Notes: generated by a model not told the origin, from the sequence alone. A DNA stretch of 64,000 nucleotides from Adiantum capillus-veneris (GCA_014529385.2 CM043968.1:11301148-11365147), one strand, 5' to 3'; counted from the stretch's first letter, positions 25,690-38,395 are shown. Numbers and translations: made by a program.

Positions 25690-28600
25690 GGATGAGCAGC
25701 TTTTAGAGGGCGACGTGTAGAGCTATTAAGAAGGAAAAGAAAGCCGTTCAACAAAAATTGCAAAACAGGCTTGGGATATTCTAGCAGGTCTTTATGCAAG
25801 TCACAATGAGGCTAAAATTTCTTTGCTGCGTAAAGAGCTGGAGTCGAAGATTATGCATGAGGAAGATGATATGGACACTTTCCTTGCTAGTGTCAAGGAT
25901 ATTAATGGGTAACTTATTTCTGCAGGTGAAGTCATTTCAGACAGTTCCCTTGTGCAGACTGTTCTTGATGCCTTACCAGATTCTTACCAACTTTTGCTAG
26001 TACTTGGAGACTTATGACCCAAGGGAATCCAGAAGTTGTCAAGTTTGATGCATTATGCACATTGCTGTTTCAAGAGTCACTTTCCAGAAAAAACAAGACT
26101 AGACAGCGTGCAGTTGAACATGCTTTTATTGCTTCTCAAAGAAAGGGTGGTAACAACAATGCAGCCACTTCTTATGGTTCTGCTGCGAGTGGCAAAACTT
26201 ATGTTCCTAATGCTTCTGCTGGAAGCACTTCGTCTGGCAATTCTAGTGAAAAGGGCAAAAAGAAGATGTGTTGCCATTATTATAAAGCTAATGATCACTT
26301 GATCAAGTCGTGTCCTAAGTTGAAGGCCAAAGAGGCTAAGAAGAAAGAGGGTGGTTCCACTGCAAATGCTCGTTCCACTACAAATGCAGCCATTGTTGAG
26401 TCTTCTGTAAAAGGAGATTGTGATGATGATGTTGATGTAGAATGGGCTTTTAGCGCAGAGTGCACTTACAACCCTGCTATCCATGATGCATGCTTACCAG
26501 TTGTTGCAGATTCACATGTGTGGTATTTTGACAGTGGTGCTACAAAGCACATTACCTCACATCGTGAATTGTTACCTCTCTCGAGACTGTTCCTCATGGG
26601 AATTCAGTCACTTGTGCCAACAATGCCTCTTATCCGGTTCAGGGAGTTGGAAAGATTGTACTTACTGCTGGAAATGGCAGTTCTTTCACACTTGTTGATG
26701 CACTTTATGTACCTGGGTTCAAGAAGAATCTCTTGTCTGTATCAGCACTTGCTAGACTTGGACTTGTAGTCAAATTTGTGGATGACAGATGTACAGTTCA
26801 TGATCTCAGTTTTGGTGATGAAATTGTTGCATTTGGCCTTTTGTGCCGTGTGCTATATAAGCTCACTTTGTGTGACAAGTGTGGAAAAAATTTTGCAAAT
26901 GTTGTTGCAGATTCAAGGGCTATTTCAGATGCAAAACTTTGGCATGCAAGTTTTGGTCATCTGAATTTTGCTAGTTTGTTGCGTTTGCAAAAATCTGATA
27001 TGGTTTCTTCTTTGCCGCCTCTTGAAGCACCTGTCAAACATGTTTGTGAAGGTTGTATTTTGGGTAAGATGCAGCGTTCTAAGTTTCGAAAGGATGGTTC
27101 AGTTCGGGACACATGCAGGTTGCAGCTTGTGCATAGTGATGTTTGTGGGCCCATGCAAACTCCGTCCTTGGGAAATTACCTTTACTTCGTGACTTTCATT
27201 GATGATTACTCCAGGCATGCATGGGTATTTCCGCTTAAAGCGAAGTCCAAAGTTTTTATGTGCTTCAAACAATTTCTGGCTATGGCTGAAAATGTCTCGA
27301 AATGTTCTATAGGCACCCTCCGTTCCGATCGAGGGGGGGAGTATATGTCTCATGAATTCAATGCATTTCTTGCTAGTCGTGGGATAAAACACCAGTGTAC
27401 AGTGCCTTATAGGCCTCAACAAAATGGTGTTGCTGAGAGGAAAAACAGGTCACTTACGAAAATGGCACGATGTATGGTCAAAAGTCAAGCTTTGCCGCAT
27501 TCTTTTTGGCTTGAGGCCATCATGTGTGCCACTTATGTACTAAACAGGTTTCCTACGAAAGCTTTGCAGTCTCTTACTCCATATGAAGCATGGCATGATA
27601 GAAAGCCTTCTATTGAGCACATGCGTGTTTTTGGCTGTTTGGCATATGCTTTGGTGCCACAAACACAGCGCAGAAAATTGGATGATAAGGCTGTCAAATG
27701 TATTTTTGTTGGTTATAGTGCTGAAAGCAAAGGTTACAGGTTGTATCATCCGCAAACAAAATGTATTTTGGTTTCACGGGATGTAGTGTTTGTGGAAGAT
27801 TCTGTTCAGCCCTTGCTGTCATGTACTAGAGACAGTAATGTAAGCTCACAAGACATTTATGACACTTTGTTGCCTCTTTTTAGTGGTGTAAATACAAATG
27901 TAAGTTCCAATGAGGAAAATGTACAGCCTATGGGGGTTTCTGAAAATGTTCTAGATCAGCCTTTTACTGATGTAGATGTACATGATGTACTTGATGAGGA
28001 AAGGGCTGAAAATGAGCAGACTAGAGGTATGCCAAAATGGCTGGTGCACACTTTGCGTGACAGTAAATTGGATGCACCTTTGTCTAGTCGTACTCGTTCA
28101 GGCTCTCGCCATGCATCTTATGCATCAGATTGTTATGCTTTGACTGTGTCTAGCTTACATGATGTTGAGGAGCCTCTGTCTTTTGATGAAGCACAAAAAT
28201 CAAAAAATTGGATGGTTGCCATGCAATCAGAATATGATGCACTTATAGAAAATGACACATAACTTTATGTGATTTGCTTCCTGGAAAAAAGGCCATTGGT
28301 ACGAAGTGGGTTTACAAGTTGAAACGCAAGCCGGATGGTGAGATCGATCGCCATAAGGCTCGACTTGTTGCAAAGGGTTATGCACAGCAAAAAGGAATAG
28401 ATTATGAAGAGACCTTTGATCCTACTTGTCGTATCACTACTGTGCGTTTTCTATGTGCATTGGCAGCTCATTTTGGTTGGGATGTACATCAATCAGACAT
28501 TGTTACTGCTTTCTTGAATGGTGACATATTTAAGGAAGTTTATGTATCGCATCCTCGCATTTTTGTCATAAAAGGACAAGCGGACAAAGTGTGCAGATGT

Positions 28601-29625
28601 AAGAAGGCTTTGTATGGGTTGAAACAATCTTCTCATGCTTGGTATGAGAAAGCTGACACTCATTTGGTCAAACGAGGCTTTCGTAACAGTCCAACAGAAA
28701 GCACATTATATGTAAAGCGTGAGGGTGATGTACTTCTCATTGTGGTTCTTATGTCGATGATTTGTTGATCACTCGACCAAATGAGAGACATATTGCTGAA
28801 TTTAAGGCTGATTTGAATGCTACTTTCAAGATGAAAGATTTGGGGTTGTTGCATCATTACTTGGGTATACAGTTTAAGCAGTGTGATGGTGGTATTGCCT
28901 TGTGTCAGAAAAGTTACATAGAGACGTTGCTATGTAAGTTTGGACTTGAGGATTGCAAACCTATTGCCAGTCCCATGGAAACAGGTTTGAAGTTGAGTCT
29001 ACATGATGTTGGCGATCCTGGTGATGTCACTCTTTATCAAACTGTTGTTGGCTGCCTCATCTATGTATGCAACACGAGGCCGGATAGTCAGTTTGCAGTC
29101 TCATAGGTCAACAGATTTATGCATAGCCCAGGGTCTAAGCATTGGCAGGCTGTCAAGAGGATTTTCAGCTACCTTAGTAGCACTTTACATCTTGGCTTGT
29201 TTTATCCCAAGGGGGGATCATTGCCGCCAGACTTACATGCTTTTTCAGACTCAAATTGGGCTGGTTGTTTTGACACGCGAGTGTCCACAAGTGGTTTTTG
29301 TTTCATGCTTGGCAGTTGATGTATATCATGGTTGAGCAAGAAGCAACCTACTGTGGCCACTTCGAGTTGTGAGGCTGGTAGTCTTCACAGCTACGATTGA
29401 GTGTGTATGGCTCAGACGCCTTATGGCTGATTTGGGTGTTGGACAAACACTGCCAACACTATCTACACTGACAGTAAGAGTGCATTGACAGTTGCGAGGA
29501 ACCTAGTTTTTGATGCTCGCACAAAGCACATTGAGGTGCATTATCACTATGTACGTCCTGGTTCTGAGGATGTAGACGATGTTGAGAATGTTGCAGGTCT
29601 TGCTGCAAGGATTGCTGCTATTAGA
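25690..29625 (+). pseudogene. Ty1/copia element 3, gag-pol, few lesions, 3' truncated
   Basis: Gag from about 25,700 (QAWDILAGLYASHNEAKISL after one frame correction) to 26,340. Its zinc knuckle reads CHYYKANDHLIKSC, so the second Cys of CX2CX4HX4C is Tyr. Protease has WYFDSGATKH (26,520). After one frameshift near 26,578 come GAG-pre-integrase (LWHASFGHLNFASLL, with CEGCILGKMQRSKF), integrase with D-D-E (HSDVCGPM, RSDRGGEY, QNGVAERKNRS; 27,130-27,450) and its copia tail. A one-base loss at 28,261 precedes reverse transcriptase (KARLVAKGYAQQKGIDYEE, 28,350-28,410). A second loss at about 28,751 shifts the frame at the YVDD box. RNase H (DSNWAGC, STSGFCF, 29,250-29,310) follows after a TAG at 29,104. 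It ends around KHIEVHYHYVRPG and joins an inverted gypsy element. Few lesions suggest recent activity. Copia elements replicate through RNA in virus-like particles and insert as cDNA. Confidence 0.93.
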
Positions 29626-29629
29626 GGTG

Positions 29630-32600
29630 TTTTGCCATGGAGAAGATAACCATCCTGCAAGGTGAATGGTTCCTCTTTCTTCCCTAAGGCAAGGGCTGAC
29701 ATTATATCTTTAAAATGAGGGTCAATAGCGTACTCATCTATCATGGAAGATAGATAATTGTGAGTTTCTATAGACACCACATTTACCCTCGGTCGTCTCA
29801 CGATAGTGAATTGTCCACTTGATTATGCTTACCAGCAATGTGAGCAATATGAAAATTAAATTGCGAAAGAAAAATTTTCCACCTCATTTGTTTGTTGGAG
29901 AGCTTGGTTTGCCTCATGAAGTACTTGAGACTTTGGTGGTCCGTTTGCAAAATAAATGGAGTCCCCAATAGATAGTGCTTCCATGTGTCTAGGGCATGTA
30001 GAACAACTAAAGGCTCTTTTTCATATATGCGCAAGACCCGTTCATTGATATTGAGCCTTCGACTCTCATATGCTATGTCATGACCTTCTTGAAGCAAGAC
30101 TGCTCCAAGGCAATCACCACAAGCCTCACATTGGACCTCAAATGGCTTTGAGAGATCCGAAGCATAAGCACTGGTTGGGAGGTAAGCATCTCTTTGAGCT
30201 TGTCAAATGCATTTTTCCCCTTAGCAGTCCACGAGTGCTTAACATTCTTCTTGGTTAAGTCATGTAAAGGTCCTGCTATTTGAGAGAATTTTTCTATGAA
30301 GCATCTATAATATGCACACATGCCAATAAAGCTTTGCAGCTCATGTAGATTCCTTGGATTAGGCCATGCTTTTATTACCTCCAACTTTGATGGACCCATA
30401 CGGATACCATCTTGAGAGATAATATGACCTAAGTATTGAATCTCTTGAAGGAAAAATTCACTCTTCTTTCGGTTGATAAAAAGCTTGTTCTCCCTCAAAG
30501 CTTGAAAAATTACCTAGAGATGTTGCTTGTGTTCCCCCAAGGACTTGGAGTAGATGATGATATCATCAAAGAACACTCCAATAAACTTACGGTGGGGTCT
30601 AAAATTTTTCTCCATTACACGCTTGAACATGGATGGAGCATTTGTCAAACAAAAATGCATGACAAGATATTCAACACGGTCTTTACGATATCTTCATTCA
30701 CTATCCTTATTTGATGATAGCCACTTTTAATGTCAATCCTACTGAAGTAGGTCAAACCTTGTAACTTATCAACTAAATCTTCTACCCGAAGTACAAGAAA
30801 TCTTTTTTTGATAGTGATACGATTTAGTGCTTGATAGTCCACACACATGTGGTATGTACCATCTTTCTTTTGCACTAAAAGGACTAGAGAACAAAAGGGA
30901 GAGGAGCTAGGCCTCACCATCCCCTTGTCTACCAGCTCATGTACTTACCTCATAATCTCCTCTTGTTGAGCTTGAGAAACTCTATATGGAGGTTTATTAG
31001 GCGGTGAGCTCTAGTGTAGAAGCTCTATCATATGATCATCGTCCCCTCGTTTTGGAGGTAGCTCCATAGGGAGGTCATCAATAAATACATCTTGGAATCT
31101 ATTTTGAAAATTAGACAAATCTAATTCTTCTTGATTCCTACCACTTTGTTTTGTTAAAACATTAGCATCATATAGACACTCTTTGACAAAAATCATGTAC
31201 AAGGCAACTAAGCTTTTCATTGACGTCCCATCGATAGTTACAATATCTCCCATCTCAAAAGCTTGAATGCCCAGCTTAGTGGCCAACTGCATTGATATGA
31301 ATTTGTAAGTAGAGTGGGTCAAAAAGGATGAAGGCATCATGCTCCCTCACCTTTTCCCAAGCATAAGAAAGGGATGATCCTTTGCAATGAGCATCCTCTT
31401 TTGGAGCTTCAATCATGGAAGCTCTAGGGGTCTTGCAGCCATTTCTTTTGGGGCAAGAACGATAGCCATGTCCTTGCTCCCCACACTTAAAACATTTGTG
31501 ATCTTTGCGAAAAGCCTCTAGCTCTTCAGGAGAGTTTGTTTTTACCTTTGTAAACTCCTTCATCCTTGGGGTTCTTGTTGTTGTTGTTGGAATTGCCTCG
31601 AGAAGAACTTTGAGCATTGTTCTTTCCCTTTGCATCATTTTGATCTTTGTTTTCCATGATCTTGTTGTTGTTGTTCTTCCCCTTTGCATCATTTTGATCT
31701 TTGTTTTCCATGGTCTTGTTGTTGTTGTTGTTGGAATTGCCTCAAGAAGGACTTTGAGCATTGTTCTTCCTCTTTGCATCATTTCAATCTTTTTTTTTTC
31801 CATGGTCTTGGCATTCCTTTTAGCCCCTTGTTGGAAATTGATCGAGATGCAACTATAGTGTGATGGATGATTTTGGTGATAGAACCAGGCCATTGGGAGT
31901 TGACCTACTTAGCCATTTCTTCAGGTAATACCACACAAAATTTTTTCTTTTGCTCAACAAAGTCTATCTTTTGAAAGAATGTAGCTTTGAGATGTAAATC
32001 CCAAAACTTGTCTACATATTTGTGGATAGACTCGTGGGAGAGTAGCTTCAGGCTTCTCCATTCAATAAGCACCTTGTCCTTGGCATCGCTTGCAAGGAAT
32101 TGCTTTATTATGGAAACTCGTAGAGTTCCTCATGTCCTTGGGGCTTTGCCATTCCCGCGAAGACTAGCCCACCATTGACGAGCAGATTTTTGAAAGTGCA
32201 TAGCTACATGGTGTAGCTTGGAGGACTCTGTGAAGCCCTCATCTCCAAAGGCCACATAGAATTACTGGATGGAGGCCAATACTTTGTCAGCAACACCAAG
32301 GTGCCATCATAGGAAAAGAGATACTCTTTCCTCCCTCTTTGAACTTCTTAAGATTTTGAGACCTTTTCCAAGCAGGGTAGGATTTGTGATGTCCTCTCCT
32401 CTTGTATTCTCTAGAAGAATAAACACTTCTTTTGTCAAAAGAGGAGGAAGGAAAAGAAGAACGAGAAGAGGGTGACCTCTTTCTTGCCTTCTTCTTCCTT
32501 TGTTTCCTCTCTTCCCTTTCAAAGTGACAAAGAGAAGGACTATAGGATGATCTTTTCCTCTTGGGAGGACTTGGGGATTGTCAAGAACGCCATCTTCGTG

Positions 32601-32925
32601 GAGCCACATCTTCAGAGGAGTTTGAAGATTCACTTCTTTCTCGTTCATTGAATTCCTCCTCTTCTCTTATTGGAGAGAGTCTTCTTTTGGAAGTCTCAAC
32701 AAGAGGCTTCATAAGCTCTCTCTCTTCTTGGAGAGGAAGGGAAATCCCATAAGCACAAAGCTGTTGAGTAACTTCAACTTGCAAGGCAGGGTTTCCCATA
32801 GCTTGTTGCAACCTAGTAACAAAATAGTTCACAAACATTGTGACATCATCCGTAGAACCTTCATGTGCAAAATCAAAGTTGTCAATATCAATTCTACTCT
32901 CTTGATTATTGTGAGCCATGCTAAT
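29630..32925 (-). pseudogene. Ty3/gypsy element 1, gag-pol without integrase
   Basis: Read on the - strand. Gag starts at ATG 32,919 (MAHNNQESRIDIDNFDF), with an acidic/basic repeat region; a CCHC knuckle CFKCGEQGHGYRSC lies at 31,495-31,450. A protease region follows near 31,340-31,170. Reverse transcriptase has SSSPFCSLVLLVQKKDGTYH (about 30,900), 'FSRIDIKSGYHQIRI' (30,735) and a FFDDIIIYS active-site box in another frame near 30,560. RNase H includes 'FILQTDHQSLKYFMRQTKLS' (about 29,935). The frame runs into the spacer before integrase (FTLQDGYLLHGK, about 29,665-29,630) and stops at the junction with copia element 3; integrase is gone. Frame breaks lie near 32,300, 31,000, 30,640 and 30,100. 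The 31.5-31.8 kb part contains an expanded Asn/Lys tandem repeat (NNN..DQNDAKGK). Confidence 0.9.
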
Positions 32926-33192
32926 TAAACTTATGTGTATGCTACTTTTTGATTTGGTACCCTCAAAAACCTTAGTTTCTACTCTCCTTTACCTTTGAAA
33001 ATTAGTTCTCAAGTAGCCACACCCATGGTTTAGAGACTCTTGATTGCAAAGAATAGTGGAGAGGGTCTAACATAGCCTAGTTGATTATGGTCCCTGTTGA
33101 GCTTGCTAGTAGCTCAATATTGGTTAAGCCAAAGGCAAGCCCCAAGAGAATCCATTACCCTCTTGCAATGAACATGTTCAACCTTTCCAATA

Positions 33193-33204
33193 GCTCTGAT
33201 ACCA
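33193..33204 (-). other. Primer-binding site of gypsy element 1
   Basis: On the - strand this reads TGGTATCAGAGC, the tRNA-Met primer site, one base inside the CA that ends the LTR. It fixes the 5' side of the element and its - orientation. Confidence 0.88.
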
Positions 33205-33205
33205 A

Positions 33206-34996
33206 TGTAGCAAAAATGGCCTAGGAACATTGAGAATAGCGGAATTAAGAGAGTTGTAGTGAACATTTTTATGAGACTACTTTAAGAAAATAGAGGGTGG
33301 ACTTGATTAGAGGTAGCAACATAACCATTATACTTAATTAACTTGGCATGCACAATACTTTGCAAGAGAGAGAATCAGAGAACTTGACAACATTTGAGGA
33401 CCGGATTTATGTGGAGCAGGTCCCCCCTCCAAAAGGCTTTTGTATTATAATCTCTCCCATAAAGAGAGACTTGGTACAATACAAGCTTTGTGGTCCTTGA
33501 GACCTTGATGGTGCAATGAAGATAGAGAGATTCATGCACCACAATTATACCCGTAACTAAGCTAAATGAAATCTTTAACTTGTCCCCGATCTCGGTCCCA
33601 AGACCTCAAACACCTTTGAAGGTGGAGAGAGGTAGCATAGAATGAGGATAGTGAAGAGGAAGAAGAAGCATTCTTACGAGAAAGAAATAGTTCCTCACTT
33701 ATCATCACTCTTGTTGCATAGAATACCATAATAGCATAGTAATGATGATGAAGAAGATGGCAAGATTAAGAATTGAAGCATGGCTCTTGGTTGGATTTGC
33801 ATTCCATATCCAAGAGTGTTGGTGTAGGATCTCAACTTCTTAACAAGCTTGGAGAAGGAGATGAAGTTCTTGCACTTAGCACTTCACACAATGAGAGTGT
33901 GTGTGAGTGTGTGGGAGAGAGCATACCCCCTCAAGCTTGCATGGTCAACCCCCTTTTCTAGATCATTCTTGTGGCTCATTGGCTCTCTCAAGCCTAGCCA
34001 ATCACAAGCCTTGGTCACAACTAGCAATAGACGTAGCCTTTGGACAAGTGTCCTCCTTTCCCCTTTGAGAGAGAGGGCTTGATAAATGCTTAAACAATGA
34101 ATTTAATTAGGTAAATTCTCATTGGACCTCTCTAAGGGTCAACCAATAGGATTTAGGAACACCATGAGGGAAACCTAGCTAGGGGCTTGACATATGTCCC
34201 TTTTGCCAGTGGTGCCCTTTGGATGAGGGAGTGATCACTCAACCCCATCCCCTACTGAGGGAAACCTAGCTAGGGGCTTGAATTGTGTCCCTTTTGCCAG
34301 GGTGCCATTTGGATGAGGGAGTGGTCACTCAACCCTATGATGGCAACCTAGCTATGGGCTTGACATGTGTCCCTTTTGCTAGGGGTGCCCTTTGTACGAG
34401 GAAGTGGTCACTCAACCCCATCCCCTACTCTCATGGGTCGCCCCCATGAGGGCAACCTACCTAGGGGCTTGATATGTGTCCCTTTTGCCAGGGTGCCCTT
34501 TCAATGAGGGAGTGGTCATTCAACCCCATTCCTTACTCTTATGGCTCGCCCCCTCCTTTGTAGGCCTTGCTTTGACTTCAAGTAACTCAAGCACCTTATC
34601 CTCCAAGTACCTTAAGCACTTCAAGCACCTTAATCATCAATGATGACAAGAACCTTAGAAACAAGAATGACAAGCACCTCAAACACCTTAGTCAGCAAGC
34701 AACTACAAGTCCTCAAGCACCTTAGTCAGCAAGCACGACAAGCACTTCAAGCTTGGGTAGGGTTCCCACCTGAAGTTCAGCCCTAGGTTGCCTAAGGCCC
34801 TAGGTCTAAGGACTTTTAACACTAAACTTTGGAGGTCTTTAATGAAGCTAACCATAAGGTCTTTCAAGATCCATTACCTAGCATTGCTCTTTGACATACC
34901 ATCTCTCATTTGGACCCATGGACTTGGTCTCGTGCTAAGATAGATCCATAAGCACAAGTCTATATTCTAACTCTTGTTTCTATTTATTCTCCCACA
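33206..34996 (-). repeat. Candidate 5' LTR of gypsy element 1
   Basis: In - orientation the LTR would begin TGTGGGAG (34,996) and end GCTACA (33,206) next to the primer site, about 1.79 kb. It contains a ~100-bp tandem repeat (34,160-34,560) and a short 'aagcacctta' repeat zone (34,600-34,760). The inner end is well supported by the primer site; the outer end is a best guess because the other LTR is missing. Confidence 0.55.
34160..34560. repeat. Tandem repeat, about 4 units of 90-105 bp
   Basis: Four copies of a unit running from 'acctagctaggggcttga' through 'tgtcccttttgccag' and 'atgagggagtggtcactc' to 'aaccccatcccctac'. It lies inside the candidate LTR. Confidence 0.85.
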
Positions 34997-35406
34997 TTAA
35001 ATGATCAATTTAATATGAGAAAATAATTTGGGTTAGTTAGGTATTAGATTTTATGGAAATGATACATATCCAGCCAAAACCTCGAATGAACTCTCTACTT
35101 GTTTTTCTTCATAGCTAGAAAGTATTGTTTGAAAATTTGTTTGAAATGGATGTTATCTGTTTTGAACTTGTCTTGGTGCCAATTTGAAATGTTTGACTCC
35201 GGATTTAATATTGGTTTCAATGATTGGTGATTTTACTCCCGGGTAGAGTACTGAGAAATGTTGTTTTGGTATTGTTTGAACCTCTGAACGACGCAGACGG
35301 GATGTCTAGCGAGCACTTGGTTGTACGCTTGAAAAATACATTTTTTTTGTTACTCCCGGTCCGGACCTAGATGGTTATGTCGGGGGAGTATTAAGAAGTC
35401 TGAGCA

Positions 35407-36045
35407 GTGGTTACTCTCAACACCTCCAAGCGATGTAGGCTACGGTCTTGGGGGGCATTTGGTTGTAAAAGACCTTTATATCTCTCGACCCGGGCCTTTT
35501 TAGGTTATGTGGGAGGAGTGATGAGGGAGCCGTTGAATCCTCTAGACACGGATGACAAGGACATTGACGTGCCCATGCGAGACATGCATGGATGCTACTA
35601 TAGAGTAAAGTATGGTGGTGAGGTGGACGTTGGTACAACACAGGGCAGGACGTTTCGATGTCATCTTCAGATTCTTATACACTCGACATATAAGAAGTGT
35701 TTTGTAAGGTTCAAAGACCAACAACCCAATCATGCAAGCTACATTGAGGAAGCAAATCTGCTCAATTTTCAAATGCCCCCAATGAGACTTTTTCAGCACA
35801 GTGGTTGGAGGGCTATATGGAAAGTTTCTGAAAGACAAGCAATCGAGTGTACGACACACACGATCAACCATGTCGCAAATCCAAATAGGAGCTATCATGG
35901 TGGAAACATGGCAAATGAAAAGTGGGAGTGGAAAATGAAGGAAAATAGAAAAAGGGCAACAACGGGCTCTTCCTATAGTCAACAGCACAATGCTCGTACC
36001 AAGAAAAATCTCACACACTATGGTTCGGGAGGCAAAGAAGCTTAG
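35407..36045 (+). CDS. Unidentified ORF, possibly C-terminal part of a CACTA-type transposon protein
   Basis: A 212-codon frame. The first ~50 codons are probably not coding; from about residue 55 it has a normal composition (GCYYRVKYGGEVDVG; later 'SGWRAIWKVSERQAIECT'; then NRSYHGGNMANEKWEWKM and 'KENRKRATTGSSYSQQ'). The pattern W-x(n)-N-x2-NR-x(n)-H-x-G followed by a Lys-rich segment and TGS(S)YS is loosely like the plant Transposase_24 domain of En/Spm (CACTA) elements. This is a weak resemblance. A (GGA)n-rich stretch near 36,390-36,420 follows. No true start or partner gene is evident, so it may be an exon of a decayed element. Confidence 0.35.
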   Translation: MVTLNTSKRCRLRSWGAFGCKRPLYLSTRAFLGYVGGVMREPLNPLDTDDKDIDVPMRDMHGCYYRVKYGGEVDVGTTQGRTFRCHLQILIHSTYKKCFVRFKDQQPNHASYIEEANLLNFQMPPMRLFQHSGWRAIWKVSERQAIECTTHTINHVANPNRSYHGGNMANEKWEWKMKENRKRATTGSSYSQQHNARTKKNLTHYGSGGKEA

Positions 36046-36049
36046 AAGG

Positions 36050-36656
36050 ACAGATATGTAAGTTTTTTTGAAGTAGAGCATGAACCAATTAAAAAAATGC
36101 TTTAGTTTATGAATTTCTTTTGTTATTGCTAACTTAGGAAAATATCACTCTGAGTCGCCCAACCAAGCAGATGGTTAAGTATTGATAGCCGCACATAGAA
36201 TTTGATACTTGGTGATGGTTGTTAGTAGAGAACCATCACATCTTGGGAGCAATTCGACTCAGCAGTCAGATCTCTACAGACAATAAGTGTTGACAAATCA
36301 TATTGTATTAATTGTTTTGAGCTATTAATTTGTTTAATTTGGTTTTGATTAATGTAGAGTCAGGGTGATCAAACAAATTTACCTGTGGGGACGAGGAGGA
36401 GGAGGAGGAGGAGGACTTGGAGAGATGAAATATTTTTTGTAGTTGTCTTTTAAAGTGCAAATGTTACAAAAAAAAAACTCCATGAGAACATGTATATACA
36501 ACTCAACTAACATTTTGATCTTATATGTCATTTTTAAAAATTATTGCTCTTTTGTACTTTAAATTATCAAGGTAAGGTATATTTAAAGTCTATTGTTTAT
36601 TTTTTTCAGTACATTTTTAAAAATGCAATTGATGTTTCATATGTTTTTTGCAGATG
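36050..36656. other. Non-coding AT-rich region
   Basis: No gene seen. It contains a short (AGG)n at about 36,392-36,413 and several A/T runs. Confidence 0.5.
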
Positions 36657-36720
36657 AAAAATAAAGGTACTCATTTGGGCCACCCAAAATTGGGTGGCCC
36701 AAACGAGTATCTTTATTTTT
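36657..36720. repeat. 64-bp near-perfect palindrome
   Basis: Two 31-bp arms (36,657-36,687 and 36,690-36,720) are reverse complements with only two mismatches and a 2-base spacer. The core is 'ttgggccacccaa' and its mirror. It could be two transposon ends joined head to head, or a hairpin-forming element. Confidence 0.9.
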
Positions 36721-37057
36721 GAAAATCCATATAGCAGTAGTATCCGTGGTAATAGACGCGATAATAGTCATAGATATATATCCACAATTACTACTACATA
36801 TATTGTTGACAAACCATTGCCGCATTTATTGACGTGCCTTTACCACCAATGCAATGTTTTCTCTCTCCATTTTCATTTGTTAATCCATGATAATAATGAC
36901 AATTCTCAAATTTTCCTCTTATAGTGCTAAACATACGTATACCTTGCAATGGTTGCCACATACATGACCCTAAACATACATATTTTTAAACCGCACACAT
37001 TTTTGAACACATACTCTTTCTAGAGCACCACTCTATCTCTCATTCTCTCTAACTCTA

Positions 37058-37152
37058 TCTCTCTCTCTCTCTCTCTCTCTCTTTATCCCCCCCCCCCCCC
37101 CTCTCTCTCTCTCTCAATGTGTGTGTGTCTGTGTGTGTGTGAGAGAGAGAGA
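37058..37152. repeat. Compound (CT)n-(C)n-(CT)n-(GT)n-(GA)n repeat
   Basis: Consecutive runs of CT, about 14 C, CT, GT and GA. Frames through it are artefacts. Confidence 0.95.
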
Positions 37153-37435
37153 GAGTGGGTGGGAGAGAGAAAAGAAGCGAAGGGAGCATGAGAGAGATGA
37201 GAATGAGGGAGCATACCTGGCTCTCCTCCTCTCCTTGTGTGTGTGTGTGCATGAGAGGGAGGTGAGGACATTTACCTCTTCTGTGATGTGATCGTTGCTT
37301 TCCCAAGAGCCCCAAAACAAGATCTGAGTTTTGGCATTCTCGGACTATTTTTACCTACAGAGTCGCCGTCGCTATGAGCATTGCTATAAGATTCGCTATA
37401 TAGAAACATTTATAGCGACGGTCATAGTGATGCTC

Positions 37436-38395
37436 TGTTGGAGGAGCGAATCACACCACCCATAAAGTGCATGCAACACAACCTAGATCAACATAATGTT
37501 AATCAAGGACATAGATGACACGATAGGTGCACAGAGGCAATCTCTTTAGCTTGTCGGGCTGAGACCATTCCATGAGTACAACACTCTAAAAGGCTAACTA
37601 AATCTCATTGCTCTCAACTACACCACCCAACCACATACACACAAATGGAAAGAAACTCAATAAACCATACCAAATTGTACAAAACTTAAGGAATACCATC
37701 CCCTCACTAGGATACACATGTCCGAAATCCTCTACACTCAAAACCCTCACTCTAGACCCATTTGCAAAAAACGTGTACGAAGATAGAGCCAAATTTTAGA
37801 AGTGCTTGAAACTGAAGTCTATGAGTACCTATGTGTAGCTTATGTCGCTACGATTCTAATGACTATTGCACACAAAAAACAAACATCATTTGATATATTT
37901 CCACGTAACCAGACATCGTTTGATATACTTACAAACGCAAATAGCTTGTATATGCATCAACGAGTGTGCTCTGTCTCGTGTGGAATGCTTGTTGTTGTCG
38001 TGTAGCTCTCACCGAGCCTCTGGCAATGGTGGATTTGGTTCTCCAATGCGATGAATGATCCGGGAGTACCACTAGGATGAAACTCATGCTCTCTCTCTTT
38101 CTCTTTCACACACAGTCAGTGGCAACTTAAAACTTAAATTATGATAAAGTTCTTCTTACAAAATGACCTAGGTACCTTATATACTAAGGCTACCATAGGT
38201 TAAACCTAAAATAGAGTTCAAGGGGTAAAATGGCTTTGTATTTATAATCTAGAAGTGCCATCGCACCCCGACTTCTACAGCTAGACTAACTACAAATTAC
38301 AAATGATGTTTATAACCATAATCCATAGCATTTCATAACTCTCAAAGAATAAGGCTTTGCTGAATTATGTCGTGTTGTTGATCCTTGGATCAACA
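37436..38395 (-). repeat. 960-bp LTR (3' LTR of a - strand retroelement)
   Basis: In - orientation it starts TGTTGATCC (38,395) and ends ...CAACA (37,436), giving five-base inverted ends TGTTG/CAACA. Immediately before it on the - strand is a purine tract GGAGGGGGGGAG (about 38,396-38,408), which is what a polypurine tract should look like. No matching second LTR, primer site or pol gene is seen at higher coordinates, so the element is incomplete or carries foreign sequence instead of gag-pol. Confidence 0.65.

Noticed and set aside
35417-36081. Antisense frames (74 and 179 codons) opposite the 35.4-36.0 kb ORF
   Set aside because: The + strand frame has the better amino acid mix and the NR..H.G pattern; the antisense frames show no domain.
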